Part shown: in pieces, positions 9,402 to 18,188 of the stretch
How positions within the stretch are numbered: position 1 is the stretch's first letter
Layout of the letters: each line of letters opens with the position of its first letter
NCBI RefSeq assembly: GCF_000287055.2
Contig: NZ_AJYQ02000089.1
Location: 1 to 64,000, forward strand
Length of the DNA: 64,000 bases
Reading direction: 5' to 3'
From: Vibrio genomosp. F10 str. ZF-129
GTDB taxonomy: Bacteria; Pseudomonadota; Gammaproteobacteria; Enterobacterales; Vibrionaceae
Notes under the pieces: generated by a model
The model's database searches: none
What the model saw: the letters and a program-made list of their open reading frames with translations, nothing else
What the model was told of the DNA's origin: nothing
Translations under genes and position numbers: made by a program

Positions 9402-10829
9402 TTAGCTTCCTACCTTTGGAATAATGGTAATAACAGGAATTCCGGTAAGATCTTCAAGCTGGTCTTTACGTCGAATTGAAGTGTCAAAGAGTTCAGTAAC
9501 GGTGGCCAATCCGCAGCCAAGGGCGATACCCGCTATTAATCCTGCGAGAATAAAGAATACAGGAGCTAGATTAGAAGGACGGCTGGGGGTATAAGGTAAA
9601 TCAATGATTTTGACTCGCTTGTTTTCCTCAAAGACCCCTAAAGATCCCGTTAGCTGAGCCATTTCATAGCGTTCGACCAACTCATCGTAAAGTTGACGCT
9701 TGATTTGAACGTCCCGTTGAAGACGGTATAGCGCTTTGGCATTGTCACCAAAATTATTCGCTTTTTGTTCAAGCTCAAAGATCATCTGTTTCAGGCTTTT
9801 GGTCTCTTCACTAAGAGATTCAAATTGACTGCGAACCATTTGAAGGCTGTGGAGTTGAGTCACAAGCAAAGGCTGAACCGTAGAAAGATCGGTTAAGGTG
9901 GATGTACTGGCAATATCCCAAAGTTGATCGCTGTTAAGGTTCGGTTGTTCGACATTAAGCAGTGCAGAGCGTTCACTTTCCAAACGAGACAATTCGCGGT
10001 TTTTTGCCTGAACGGCGCTGTGCGATTCAGTGTATCTGGCTTTTAAAGAACTGAGTTCGCTGCGTATTTCTATAATCTGCTCTTCGATTTTTCCAACCAC
10101 GGGATTGGTTCTTGAAAGCTGGTCATCAAGGCTGCCCAAGCTTTTCTTAACACCAGCAAGTTCGGCTTGTTTTTCAGCAAGACTTTGTTTTAGAACGGCC
10201 AATCGCGTCAAACTTTGGCTTTGAAGTTCTGGGCTCACAGAAGAGTTATCATTTTTGAAATCAGCAAGGGCATCTTCTGCGAGATCGAGGTCGTTTTGTC
10301 TCTTTTCAATATGAAAAGCCAAAAATTCACTCGAATCTTTAATCGATGAGCGCTCAGGAGCGAGTAACTGTTCAATAAAATGGTCACTGATAGACTGAAG
10401 CAACTCTTTCATGCCTTCACTTTCTTTAGACTCAAGCTCAATTTTTAAAAAGTCTTTTCCTAACTGAGTCACCGTCAGACTTTTTGATATGTCATACATG
10501 ACTTTATCGATGTCACTTGGCGACGAATTCTCATCGATTAACCCTTGCTCAAAAGCAACCGAATTGAGTACATGGCGACTTTTGAGTAAGGTACTGAGCG
10601 CGTTTAGTCGATCTTTTAACATGGTTGATACCGCTAGATCTTCCAAGAAGGGATTCATCTTAGCGGTTTCTTGAATCAGCATACTGGTGTGCGAACGGTA
10701 TGAGGTTGGGGCGAGCTGAGAGACTATCGCCCCGACGAAAGGAAGAATAACAATCGGCAAACAAATGAGATAACGCCTTCTCCAGGCGGCACTAAAAATA
10801 ACGATTAATCGGTACTTGAGTTCATTCAT
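9402..10829 (-). CDS. sypO: SypO, Wzz-like polysaccharide chain-length co-polymerase
   Basis: 475 residues of the Wzz/PCP type. One membrane helix is at about 21-40 and another near 425-447. Between them is a long periplasmic coiled coil rich in Gln, Glu and Leu (about 165-400). A Pro-rich stretch, 'PYTPSRPSNLAP', precedes the second helix, the hallmark of PCP proteins. No Walker motifs follow, so it has no fused tyrosine kinase; sypD would be the separate cytoplasmic partner. Start and sypN stop overlap as ATGA. It should set Syp polymer length or feed export. Confidence 0.88.
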   Translation of the reverse strand: MNELKYRLIVIFSAAWRRRYLICLPIVILPFVGAIVSQLAPTSYRSHTSMLIQETAKMNPFLEDLAVSTMLKDRLNALSTLLKSRHVLNSVAFEQGLIDENSSPSDIDKVMYDISKSLTVTQLGKDFLKIELESKESEGMKELLQSISDHFIEQLLAPERSSIKDSSEFLAFHIEKRQNDLDLAEDALADFKNDNSSVSPELQSQSLTRLAVLKQSLAEKQAELAGVKKSLGSLDDQLSRTNPVVGKIEEQIIEIRSELSSLKARYTESHSAVQAKNRELSRLESERSALLNVEQPNLNSDQLWDIASTSTLTDLSTVQPLLVTQLHSLQMVRSQFESLSEETKSLKQMIFELEQKANNFGDNAKALYRLQRDVQIKRQLYDELVERYEMAQLTGSLGVFEENKRVKIIDLPYTPSRPSNLAPVFFILAGLIAGIALGCGLATVTELFDTSIRRKDQLEDLTGIPVITIIPKVGS

Positions 10830-12001
10830 AGTAGCTCCAACATCCTATCAACCAATTTGCTGCGCGCATCCCAGCTGTGGTGATTTACAATCCCTGAAGG
10901 CAGTGGCTTTTGTTGTCTCGCTTGATGTAAAGCTTGGCTCATTTCCTCGCTATTTGAAACCACATTTACGTAGCGTTTATACGCTTCTAATGCCGGAAAT
11001 GAGGTGGAAACAATAGGCTTTCCTGATGCTAAATATTCCATGAGTTTTAATGGGCTACATGCGATTATTTGACCATTCAATTTAAAGGGTAGCAGACTTA
11101 CATCCCAGTGCTGGCTGTATTGAGGCAATTGTTCATGTGGCTTAGGCCCTAAATAAAACACATTGCTATGTTTGGGAAGTCGAGAATCGCTCAACTCTTG
11201 TGGCCCAATGAATACAAAATCCCAATCCTGATTATGGTTAACGACCTGTTCGAGCATATCGTAGTCAAGCCAGTTTGAGAGGCTTCCATAAAATCCGGCG
11301 ATTGGTCTGCCTCGATTAGGAAGGTCTTGGGCTCTAGGTGCTGGGGTAGCGAACAGGTGAGCATCAACACCATGAGGAATAAAGTGAGTTTTGTGTTCGG
11401 GGAAACGAGACACCATTTCTTCGCTGGCAGCAAAGATCATGTCGGCTTTAGAAATCAGTTTTGCTTCGTGTTCACTCACGGTTTTATGGTCAACACCGGC
11501 CAATGAAGAAAAGTCATCGCCACAATAATACACCACTGCGGATTCGCCTAGGTGACCACAGAGATCGGCTGCGGTGGGTAAAGAGCACCAAAGCACAGGG
11601 TGATGAAGTGTTGCTTTAGTCAATATAGGTTTCAGTTGTCGTAACATTAGAGACTTCGCGATCTTTCTTGCGACGCGAGATTGTGGCGCGGGAATGGTTT
11701 TCAAATTGACAATCGTTAGATCCATTGTGTTATTTGGGGTGCTTACGTCTTGGTGTTCTTTCTCGCGTAATAAGGCAACGTTGTCGACAGAGTGGGGTTG
11801 TTTTGGCGAAAACCCTGATTTTGAACGGCCTAAGAGCTTATTCCATACACGTTTTGCATCGTTCAAATTTAGCTTAGGTTGGCGTAATCCGATGGAATTA
11901 ATCCAAACAACTTTACGCTGTTGCGCTAAACGCTTAATCAGGTGTTGGGTACTGGAAGGAAGGCCGCCAAAGTCTTCGCCGAATACGATGAGATCATGCA
12001 T
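10826..12001 (-). CDS. sypN: SypN, glycosyltransferase
   Basis: 391 residues, GT-B fold, family 4-like. 'MHDLIVFGEDFGGLPSSTQHLIKRLA' opens the acceptor domain. 'AGFYGSLSNWLDYDMLEQV' and 'CSPLKLMEYLASGKPIVST' mark the donor domain and its catalytic glutamate region. The ATG at 12001 is preferred over an upstream ATG because GGAGGAGAAAG sits at proper distance before it; it overlaps sypM by eight bases. The sugar is unknown. Confidence 0.83.
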   Translation of the reverse strand: MHDLIVFGEDFGGLPSSTQHLIKRLAQQRKVVWINSIGLRQPKLNLNDAKRVWNKLLGRSKSGFSPKQPHSVDNVALLREKEHQDVSTPNNTMDLTIVNLKTIPAPQSRVARKIAKSLMLRQLKPILTKATLHHPVLWCSLPTAADLCGHLGESAVVYYCGDDFSSLAGVDHKTVSEHEAKLISKADMIFAASEEMVSRFPEHKTHFIPHGVDAHLFATPAPRAQDLPNRGRPIAGFYGSLSNWLDYDMLEQVVNHNQDWDFVFIGPQELSDSRLPKHSNVFYLGPKPHEQLPQYSQHWDVSLLPFKLNGQIIACSPLKLMEYLASGKPIVSTSFPALEAYKRYVNVVSNSEEMSQALHQARQQKPLPSGIVNHHSWDARSKLVDRMLELL

Positions 12002-12734
12002 GACTTTCTCCTCCATGAGTTTCAGGTAAGATGGATTTAATGACTTTCGCTGGATTGCCTGCGGCGATCACATAAGGCGGAAGGTCACTAATCACCACGC
12101 TGCCGGCTCCAACGACTGTGCCTTCTCCAATAGTCACCCCTTGGCGAACCGTCACATTAGTCCCTAGCCAGACATCTTTTCTCAAAATGATATCGCCAAC
12201 TTGAGATTCATCATCAGGCTCTCCAAGCGCTCGTCGACGTGCATCTAACGGATGACCGGAATAGCCAAATAAAAATCCACCACCAGCGATACGGACGTTG
12301 TCTTCTAGTATGACGTTTCGACCTACCGCAATGGTGGTTTGCCAGCTGATGTCGACATTATTGCCAACCCTAAGGTGTGGGTTTTGGCTTAGAGAGCGTC
12401 CACTTAATGTGGTTTGCCCTGAGATTCGACAATCATCGCCTAGCGTTATTTTGAGTGGACCTGATACAAATGGGATTCCTCCATAAAGGTACAAGCCACG
12501 ACCATAGTGATTAAGTCGACCTTTGAACGCTGGAGTGTGGAAAAAAACACGCGTCAGCGAACTCCAAAATGAAGAGACGAACTTATAAATTTGGTAGACA
12601 GCTTTGTTAAAAATTTGAGGCGTGGGGATTTCAAACATGCGAATCTTTTTGAGAATCAAAAAAACATGACGAAAAGCCGGGTTAGGGTGGCATTGTAACC
12701 AGGTTTTCAAATTATTAGTGTGGATATCTAGCAT
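11994..12734 (-). CDS. sypM: SypM, left-handed beta-helix acetyltransferase
   Basis: About 246 residues. Hexapeptide repeats (I/V-G-x-x-V/N type) fill the second half, ending with 'VVGAGSVVISDLPPYVIAAGNPAKVI', typical of the maltose/serine/NodL O-acetyltransferase family using acetyl-CoA. It likely adds acetyl groups to Syp sugars. The start is set at ATG 12734: it has AGGTGA at the right distance. The upstream in-frame ATG at 12758 lies almost at the predicted transcription start of the sigma-54 promoter at 12771, leaving no leader. First gene of the sypMNO unit. Confidence 0.83.
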   Translation of the reverse strand: MLDIHTNNLKTWLQCHPNPAFRHVFLILKKIRMFEIPTPQIFNKAVYQIYKFVSSFWSSLTRVFFHTPAFKGRLNHYGRGLYLYGGIPFVSGPLKITLGDDCRISGQTTLSGRSLSQNPHLRVGNNVDISWQTTIAVGRNVILEDNVRIAGGGFLFGYSGHPLDARRRALGEPDDESQVGDIILRKDVWLGTNVTVRQGVTIGEGTVVGAGSVVISDLPPYVIAAGNPAKVIKSILPETHGGESHA

Positions 12735-12770
12735 AGTTTCACCTGACAATTGTTCCAATGACTATAGCCA

Positions 12771-12787
12771 TTACACAGAACGTGCCA
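12771..12787 (-). promoter_or_regulatory. Sigma-54 promoter of sypM (weak -12)
   Basis: Minus strand TGGCACGTTCTGTGTAA has a perfect -24 box, but the -12 box has GT in place of the invariant GC. Position relative to the SypG-type site (79 bp) is the same as for sypA. Expected start of transcription is near 12762. Confidence 0.6.
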
Positions 12788-12850
12788 TAAAATAAGTGCT
12801 TAATTTACAGGTGGTTAGATGTTGTTAAGTCAGGTTTTTGAGGTGGTTGT

Positions 12851-14221
12851 TTATTGATTCTCATTTTGAGAACTATTTTGAGCGATATTGGCAACCGCGA
12901 CAGTCAGTGCAGCCAGTATGTAAATCGGCCAGTTAAACCCTTGAGTCAGAAAGGTGCCAGAAACGATGGTGCCTAATAGGCCTGCATACACAGCGTTTGC
13001 AGCGACAGTGAGGTGAACTGAATATTGGTTTGGGTTTTGGGCAATAGCGGCCAGTGTCTTTCTGGCGCTAAGTATCAGAGAGGTAATGAATCCCAAAAAT
13101 ACGATTAATCCAAGAAACCCTGTTTCAGCGAGAACACCAAACCAGGTACTGTGTACCGCATGATTAAGACCGTCCCAATGAGAGCTATAAAAGAAGTAGT
13201 TGGCAAAAAAGTTGTCTAAGCCCACACCGGTCAACGGATTGCTTACCGCCATTTTAAAAGCGGCTTCCCAAGCGTAGATTCGCCCCATGGCTGATTCGTC
13301 GATACCTGCCTCGGCCGCCCCCCCTGATGATCGGTCCGAAATCCCAGCAACAAAATATAGGACAATGGCACCGATTACCCCTAATGAAATCAGTAGGGTT
13401 TTTGAACGGATCAACTTAAAGGCATAGATTCCGATAACCGCTAACGAACCCAATAGACCACCGCGACTTTGAGTAGCAATGATCGCACTCATAAGTAAAA
13501 ATGTGACCAATAAAGCAAGAAATCGAGTGATGATAGGGACGCGTTGGGTAGTGGATAATCCAATGGAAAAAGCGAGAGGGAAAAGTAAAACCAACGACAA
13601 ATCGTTAGGGTCACCCAGCATTGAGCCAAAAGAGCGGCCAATTGAAACACGAGTTCCTTCGACCAAATCGATACCGTTGGCAGAGTTGTACAATGCAACA
13701 CAAGCGATGAGCCCCCCTGACAGAACGATCATAATCGCGATTCGGCCTATGTTTTTGTCGTTGTTCACTAACCACGCTATAGCGAGCGTCATGACAATGA
13801 TTTTCCAATAGATTGATTTGAAGTTGGCCACCGCAATACCGATATTCGATGCAAATACAATTCCTACAACGACTAAGATCCAAAACACAGATAGCCATGT
13901 TAGTGAACGGTGCCAATACACCTGAATTTTCCGACTGATTAGGGTATGCCATAGCAGCGCAGAGAGCGCCCCCAATGACAGTATCAAAGGTATTTTAAGG
14001 GAGTATAGGGCCGGTATTGCTTCGTGAATCCGGAAAAATGAAAAAAGAACGAATAGTGTCACCAACCAAAAAGTCTGGCTGAGTACGAACAAAGCACCAA
14101 GCGGGATCAACGCGATAATAATCGGAATAATCGGGTGAGGGACCAAATACCAAGCGATGGCAATCACCAAACAAAAAACGGTAGCCAGTCCCACATAGTT
14201 TAATCGGTGCTCACTGGTCAT
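12851..14221 (-). CDS. sypL: SypL, O-antigen ligase/polymerase family (Wzy-like)
   Basis: 456 residues with about 11-12 membrane segments. A large periplasmic loop carries the Wzy_C-type sequence 'GVGLDNFFANYFF...GLNHAVHSTWFGVLAETGFLG', the histidine-bearing motif of the O-antigen ligase/polymerase family. It should polymerise or ligate Syp repeat units on the periplasmic side. Its start touches the stop of sypK (one-base overlap), so the two are coupled. Its 3' end encodes the SypG site for sypM. Confidence 0.87.
   Translation of the reverse strand: MTSEHRLNYVGLATVFCLVIAIAWYLVPHPIIPIIIALIPLGALFVLSQTFWLVTLFVLFSFFRIHEAIPALYSLKIPLILSLGALSALLWHTLISRKIQVYWHRSLTWLSVFWILVVVGIVFASNIGIAVANFKSIYWKIIVMTLAIAWLVNNDKNIGRIAIMIVLSGGLIACVALYNSANGIDLVEGTRVSIGRSFGSMLGDPNDLSLVLLFPLAFSIGLSTTQRVPIITRFLALLVTFLLMSAIIATQSRGGLLGSLAVIGIYAFKLIRSKTLLISLGVIGAIVLYFVAGISDRSSGGAAEAGIDESAMGRIYAWEAAFKMAVSNPLTGVGLDNFFANYFFYSSHWDGLNHAVHSTWFGVLAETGFLGLIVFLGFITSLILSARKTLAAIAQNPNQYSVHLTVAANAVYAGLLGTIVSGTFLTQGFNWPIYILAALTVAVANIAQNSSQNENQ
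12858..12872. promoter_or_regulatory. SypG-binding element inside the end of sypL
   Basis: Palindrome TTCTCATTTTGAGAA, identical to the one upstream of sypA. It lies within the last codons of sypL and serves the sypM promoter 79 bp downstream (centre to -24 GG). Confidence 0.8.
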
Positions 14222-15657
14222 TAGGATCCTCGAACAGTTCTTTGTAAGTCACTCGAAAAACGAGGGAAATCGAAAACACTCAGAAATTCATATCGGTACG
14301 CGATAGCTAAATTGAATATAGCACCAAACAAGGTAATTAAAATGAGCCATACAGGGTGCGTATAGATAAATCCAAGTGCTAAACAGCTAAGAGTGTTGAT
14401 GAGGATCAGGAGCAATGCGGTAAATTGAAACGGTAGTTTTACCAGTCGCTGACTGAAATAAAGCAGCGCAGCCGCCCGTGATCCTTGTGCGAACGCGATT
14501 GAGCCGATGATCCCCCAAATGCCGTACGACGATAGCGTTAAACACAACCCAAGCCCAACCAAAGTACAAACAACATTCATCACCAACAATAACTGGGTCT
14601 TCTTTTGTTGTAGTATTCCGATGTTAAACAAGTCAGAAAGCTCTTTAAATAGTGCAACAATAATGACCCCAGTCAACAACTCAACAGCAGGGAAGTAGTC
14701 TGACGGTAAGGACCATGTGATGAACAACTGGCTGACACTCGCTGCACTAATAGCAAGAATCGTTATATAGACGAAACCACATTGAGTAACGCGTGCCGTA
14801 TATTCATTTCCCCGGTACAACAATGCGTTAAACCGCTTGGGCATCCACCACATGCTAAATGGTTGGATCAGAATACACATAGCCAGAGAAAATTTAGCTG
14901 CCACGGCATATAGACCAAGGGTTTCAATAGAAAAAGAATACCCAATGATCCATTTTTCCGCACCAGTCAATCCAAACGCCACCAGCGTAGAAAGCATCAG
15001 TGGAAACGAGTACTTGAGCAGTTTATTGAGGTTTTTCAGGCCACCCCAAGACCAAGTGAAACCATTGGTCTTGTGTAGTATGACGAGCTGCAACAGCCCG
15101 GTTAACACACCCACCGCATAAATATAGGTAACAACCGGGGCAATATACAGAACGACCACAATGGCTGACACTTGAAATACCGTGCTAACCACGCTGATCA
15201 CTAGGAATGAGGTCGCTCGGTCTTTAAAACGCAACCACGCCATACTTATCCCTAGCGCACTCTCAAAGCCAAGCACCGTGCACAAAAGCGCAATATCGAG
15301 GACAGTAAACACCGATTGAAGAGGGGGAAGTAAAAATAGAACAATGGTGACGATAGAACCGACCATGAGCGACAGCATTACCGCGTACGTATAAAGCTGG
15401 CTCACCTTGTTAAATTGCTCGACTTTGCATTTCAGTTCGCCGACGAAACGATAGAGGTTTTCATGCATCGCCAAGCCAACCAATAAGCTCAGAAATACCG
15501 TGGTGGTCGCCAGTAACTCGAGTTTTCCGAGCTGTGCTGGAGACAAAAACTGAGCCATGATCGGCAGCATGATCAATGAAATGCCTTTGACTAAAAAAAT
15601 ACTTACCGCATACGTCAGCATGTTTTTTAGGGAACTGGGAAGTCTATCAATGATCAT
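14221..15657 (-). CDS. sypK: SypK, polysaccharide flippase (Wzx/MATE-like)
   Basis: 478 residues with about 12-14 membrane helices. The N-terminus 'VKGISLIMLPIMAQFLSPAQLGKLELL' is characteristic of the Wzx polysaccharide transport family, which moves lipid-linked repeat units across the inner membrane. It is followed directly by sypL. Upstream, where V. fischeri carries sypJ, there are only 117 bases containing a perfect hairpin. Confidence 0.87.
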   Translation of the reverse strand: MIIDRLPSSLKNMLTYAVSIFLVKGISLIMLPIMAQFLSPAQLGKLELLATTTVFLSLLVGLAMHENLYRFVGELKCKVEQFNKVSQLYTYAVMLSLMVGSIVTIVLFLLPPLQSVFTVLDIALLCTVLGFESALGISMAWLRFKDRATSFLVISVVSTVFQVSAIVVVLYIAPVVTYIYAVGVLTGLLQLVILHKTNGFTWSWGGLKNLNKLLKYSFPLMLSTLVAFGLTGAEKWIIGYSFSIETLGLYAVAAKFSLAMCILIQPFSMWWMPKRFNALLYRGNEYTARVTQCGFVYITILAISAASVSQLFITWSLPSDYFPAVELLTGVIIVALFKELSDLFNIGILQQKKTQLLLVMNVVCTLVGLGLCLTLSSYGIWGIIGSIAFAQGSRAAALLYFSQRLVKLPFQFTALLLILINTLSCLALGFIYTHPVWLILITLFGAIFNLAIAYRYEFLSVFDFPRFSSDLQRTVRGS

Positions 15658-15676
15658 AATGTTCGCCTTTGTGATT

Positions 15677-15700
15677 ACGCTCTTTTTTATAAAAGAGCGT
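15677..15700. repeat. Perfect 10-bp inverted repeat between sypI and sypK
   Basis: Arms ACGCTCTTTT and AAAAGAGCGT with a TTAT loop, 20 bases before the sypK ATG. It has the look of a terminator or attenuator stem, but no clear T run follows on the minus strand. Confidence 0.65.
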
Positions 15701-15774
15701 TTAGTGCGCCAAATAACATTTTCATTTTATGCGTGTTTGTCTGGTTTTTATTCTGTTTATTTATCATCACGTTA

Positions 15775-16983
15775 TTATGCAAAACGATCCGCTAGAAAGG
15801 TCTTGATTGGGTTGAGCGATACCCAACTAGGGCCGACGAGATTTACTGTGTCTTTCGTATTGTCGGCCATCGCTTTTGTGTATATTTTCTCGATCGCTCT
15901 AATATTTTGAACAGCGGTATGGTTATTCAAAATGTGTTCTTTAGCATGAAGTCCAATGGCCTGTGCACTTTTGGGATTTTTAACCACCGCTCGCATCGCA
16001 TTCAGTATTGGGCACGTGCCACTGGTGTTTTTATAAAAAATGGCGGTTTTTTTATGTTCCAGTATTTCAGGAACACCCCCTTCATAAGGCGCGATGATAG
16101 GAAGCCCAGCAAGAGCAGCTTCAGCAATCGCGAGACTGAATGCCTCCTTACGAGCGCCACTCACAAAGGCATTGCCACCTTTTAACCAACTTTGTACGTA
16201 ACGTTGCTCGCCAACAAAATGAACATTATCCGACAGGTATAAGTAGTCAGTTTGTTGCTCTAATTGCTCTCTTTGAGGCCCATTACCAATAACAACCAGG
16301 TGAACGTGTGGGTATTCCATAACCAAGTGACGCATCGCAAGAAGTAGGCGGTCGACCCCTTTTCGGTGAACCAGAGAACACACGGTGACAAAGGTAAAAG
16401 CATCATCACCAATATCGAGTTGGGCTTTTATGTCTACCGCGCCTTGTTTTTCAAGCCGATCCACATCGATTCCGTTAGGAACAATGGATAAACGCGCTCG
16501 CGGGTAACCTTCTTTGATGAGTTGGTGTGTGATTGATTTGCTGACTGCAATGATTCTAGGCGAGTGATGGAGACCTAACGTGATACGTTCGCGTGCAGAG
16601 TAGTCAGAGTGTAATTGAGTAATCATTGGCGTATTCGTGACTTTGGCAACCGTATACATCCACTGACAAGGCGCTCCGCTGTTTACATGAATTAAATCAA
16701 TATTAGCTTTAGCGATGTAGGCTTTTGCGTATTTAACTTGCGTCAACCACTGACGAATGTTGAACCGTGGGCTTGACCAGCCAAGCAGTATTGAAAAAGG
16801 CTCCAGTTCACTATGAAGACCCATCTGGCGCATTTTTTCGTGAAGTAACGAGCTGTTTGTCAAAATAAATGGGGTAAAACGAGCGCGATCGATGTTTGCG
16901 ATGATACCAAGCAGGCTGTTTTCATTGCCTTTATGATCATCGTTTCCGCAATGAACAAAGAGTATGTTTTTTGCTAGTTTCAT
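15775..16983 (-). CDS. sypI: SypI, family 4 glycosyltransferase
   Basis: 402 residues, GT-B. The acceptor half begins 'ILFVHCGNDDHKGNENSLLGII'. The donor half has 'VCSLVHRKGVDRLLLAMRHL' and the EX7E-like 'KEAFSLAIAEAALAGLPIIA'. It is named sypI because a sigma-54 promoter (17036) and SypG-type site (17121) lie directly upstream, the arrangement described for sypI in V. fischeri. Leader about 40 bases. Sugar unknown. Confidence 0.83.
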   Translation of the reverse strand: MKLAKNILFVHCGNDDHKGNENSLLGIIANIDRARFTPFILTNSSLLHEKMRQMGLHSELEPFSILLGWSSPRFNIRQWLTQVKYAKAYIAKANIDLIHVNSGAPCQWMYTVAKVTNTPMITQLHSDYSARERITLGLHHSPRIIAVSKSITHQLIKEGYPRARLSIVPNGIDVDRLEKQGAVDIKAQLDIGDDAFTFVTVCSLVHRKGVDRLLLAMRHLVMEYPHVHLVVIGNGPQREQLEQQTDYLYLSDNVHFVGEQRYVQSWLKGGNAFVSGARKEAFSLAIAEAALAGLPIIAPYEGGVPEILEHKKTAIFYKNTSGTCPILNAMRAVVKNPKSAQAIGLHAKEHILNNHTAVQNIRAIEKIYTKAMADNTKDTVNLVGPSWVSLNPIKTFLADRFA

Positions 16984-17035
16984 ATTCGGCCCCTTATCTC
17001 AGCGAGAAGTTACTTTTTCTCTTACAAGGGGTTAT

Positions 17036-17051
17036 TGCAATTGATGTGCCA
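17036..17051 (-). promoter_or_regulatory. Sigma-54 promoter of sypI
   Basis: Minus strand TGGCACATCAATTGCA is a perfect match to TGGCAC-N5-TTGCW. Predicted start near 17025. Confidence 0.9.
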
Positions 17052-17120
17052 TGAAGAATGCCATCACATGCCATTGATATATAGCTATATTTTATATTAT
17101 GGTGTTGTGAGGGTTCGTGT

Positions 17121-17135
17121 TTCTCAATTTGAGAA
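17121..17135. promoter_or_regulatory. SypG-binding element upstream of sypI
   Basis: Perfect palindromic arms TTCTCA-ATT-TGAGAA directly abut the sypH stop codon. The centre is 78 bp upstream of the -24 GG. Confidence 0.85.
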
Positions 17136-18188
17136 TCATATTTGATAAATGGCTAATATCTGAGGAAGAACGCTGTGGGTTGAATATTGATCGGCTACTT
17201 TATGTATCGCGGCCACCTTCATAGATGCTCTTTCGGACTCGCTCTTTGAGATCCACAATGCCAGGTACTGATTGAGTTCGGCCTCGTTATTCGTTATGAA
17301 CCCATTGATATCGTGTTCAATCAGTTTGTTCAAGTCTCCCACATTGGTACAAAGAATAGGTATGCCTCGGGCCATGGCTTCTAGTGCGGCCATGGGCAAT
17401 CCTTCATATCGGGATGGAATCACAAGAAGTTCAATGTTTTGCCAAATCGAATCCATGTTGGTCTGGTGTCCGTGAAAGACAAGATTAGCGGGCGCACGAC
17501 TTTTTAGCTCGGTTTCCATCGGGCCGCTGCCATAACAATGAAAGTGATATTGAGGGTTTTGATAGGACAAGTCTAAAAAGCGATCGGGGGCTTTTTCAAT
17601 ACTCATGCGTCCAACAAACGCGATTTCAGAGCCCTTAGATTGTGAGACATCGGCCGTATCGATAAAGTTATTGAGAGTAAAAGTGGGGGTTGGGATTTTT
17701 TTCTTTATCAAATCACTGACTGATAAACAGGCGTGAGACAACATCGAGGTGTACCGATCAACAAAGTCATAGATTTTCACTCGACCCTTTGGTGTTTCCC
17801 CTGCGTGATAAGTAGAAATGTGTCTGAATGATACTTTTGGAGTGGCAAAGCGCGCCAGTCGAGTGTAGATACTTGCTTTGTAACCATGCGCGTGGATAAG
17901 AATAGGTTTGTGAAACACTATTGCGGACGTCAGTGATTGGAATGTACTACGCGCAGGAAAGGCATGGTTTAAGTAAAAAAAAGGTATCGACGCTTGCTCT
18001 AGCTTTTCAGAGAGAAGAGCGGGCTGTCCATAATGGGCAACAAACACCACGGTAACGTTAACATCGAATACCTTTAATCCTTTGGCAAGTTCAAAAACAT
18101 GGGTTTCGATACCGCCAAATGTCAGGCTATCGATGATAAGCCAAACCCTTTTATCGTCGAGTGGTTCAGGCAGTGCTGTGTTCATCAT
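17136..18188 (-). CDS. sypH: SypH, family 4 glycosyltransferase
   Basis: 350 residues, GT-B. It opens with 'VWLIIDSLTFGGIETHVFELAKGL'; the donor domain shows 'IAFVGRMSIEKAPDRFLDLS' and 'PSRYEGLPMAALEAMARGIPIL'. The start codons MM overlap the end of sypG by about 23 bases, so it is coupled to the regulator in the sypA-to-sypH unit. It lies between sypG and the sypI promoter, the sypH position. Sugar unknown. Confidence 0.83.
   Translation of the reverse strand: MMNTALPEPLDDKRVWLIIDSLTFGGIETHVFELAKGLKVFDVNVTVVFVAHYGQPALLSEKLEQASIPFFYLNHAFPARSTFQSLTSAIVFHKPILIHAHGYKASIYTRLARFATPKVSFRHISTYHAGETPKGRVKIYDFVDRYTSMLSHACLSVSDLIKKKIPTPTFTLNNFIDTADVSQSKGSEIAFVGRMSIEKAPDRFLDLSYQNPQYHFHCYGSGPMETELKSRAPANLVFHGHQTNMDSIWQNIELLVIPSRYEGLPMAALEAMARGIPILCTNVGDLNKLIEHDINGFITNNEAELNQYLALWISKSESERASMKVAAIHKVADQYSTHSVLPQILAIYQI

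Noticed and set aside
15557..15910. 117-codon plus-strand open frame across the sypI-sypK gap, as a candidate sypJ remnant or antisense gene
   Set aside because: Most of it is antisense to sypI and sypK; its hydrophobic look follows from the complementary membrane-protein codons.
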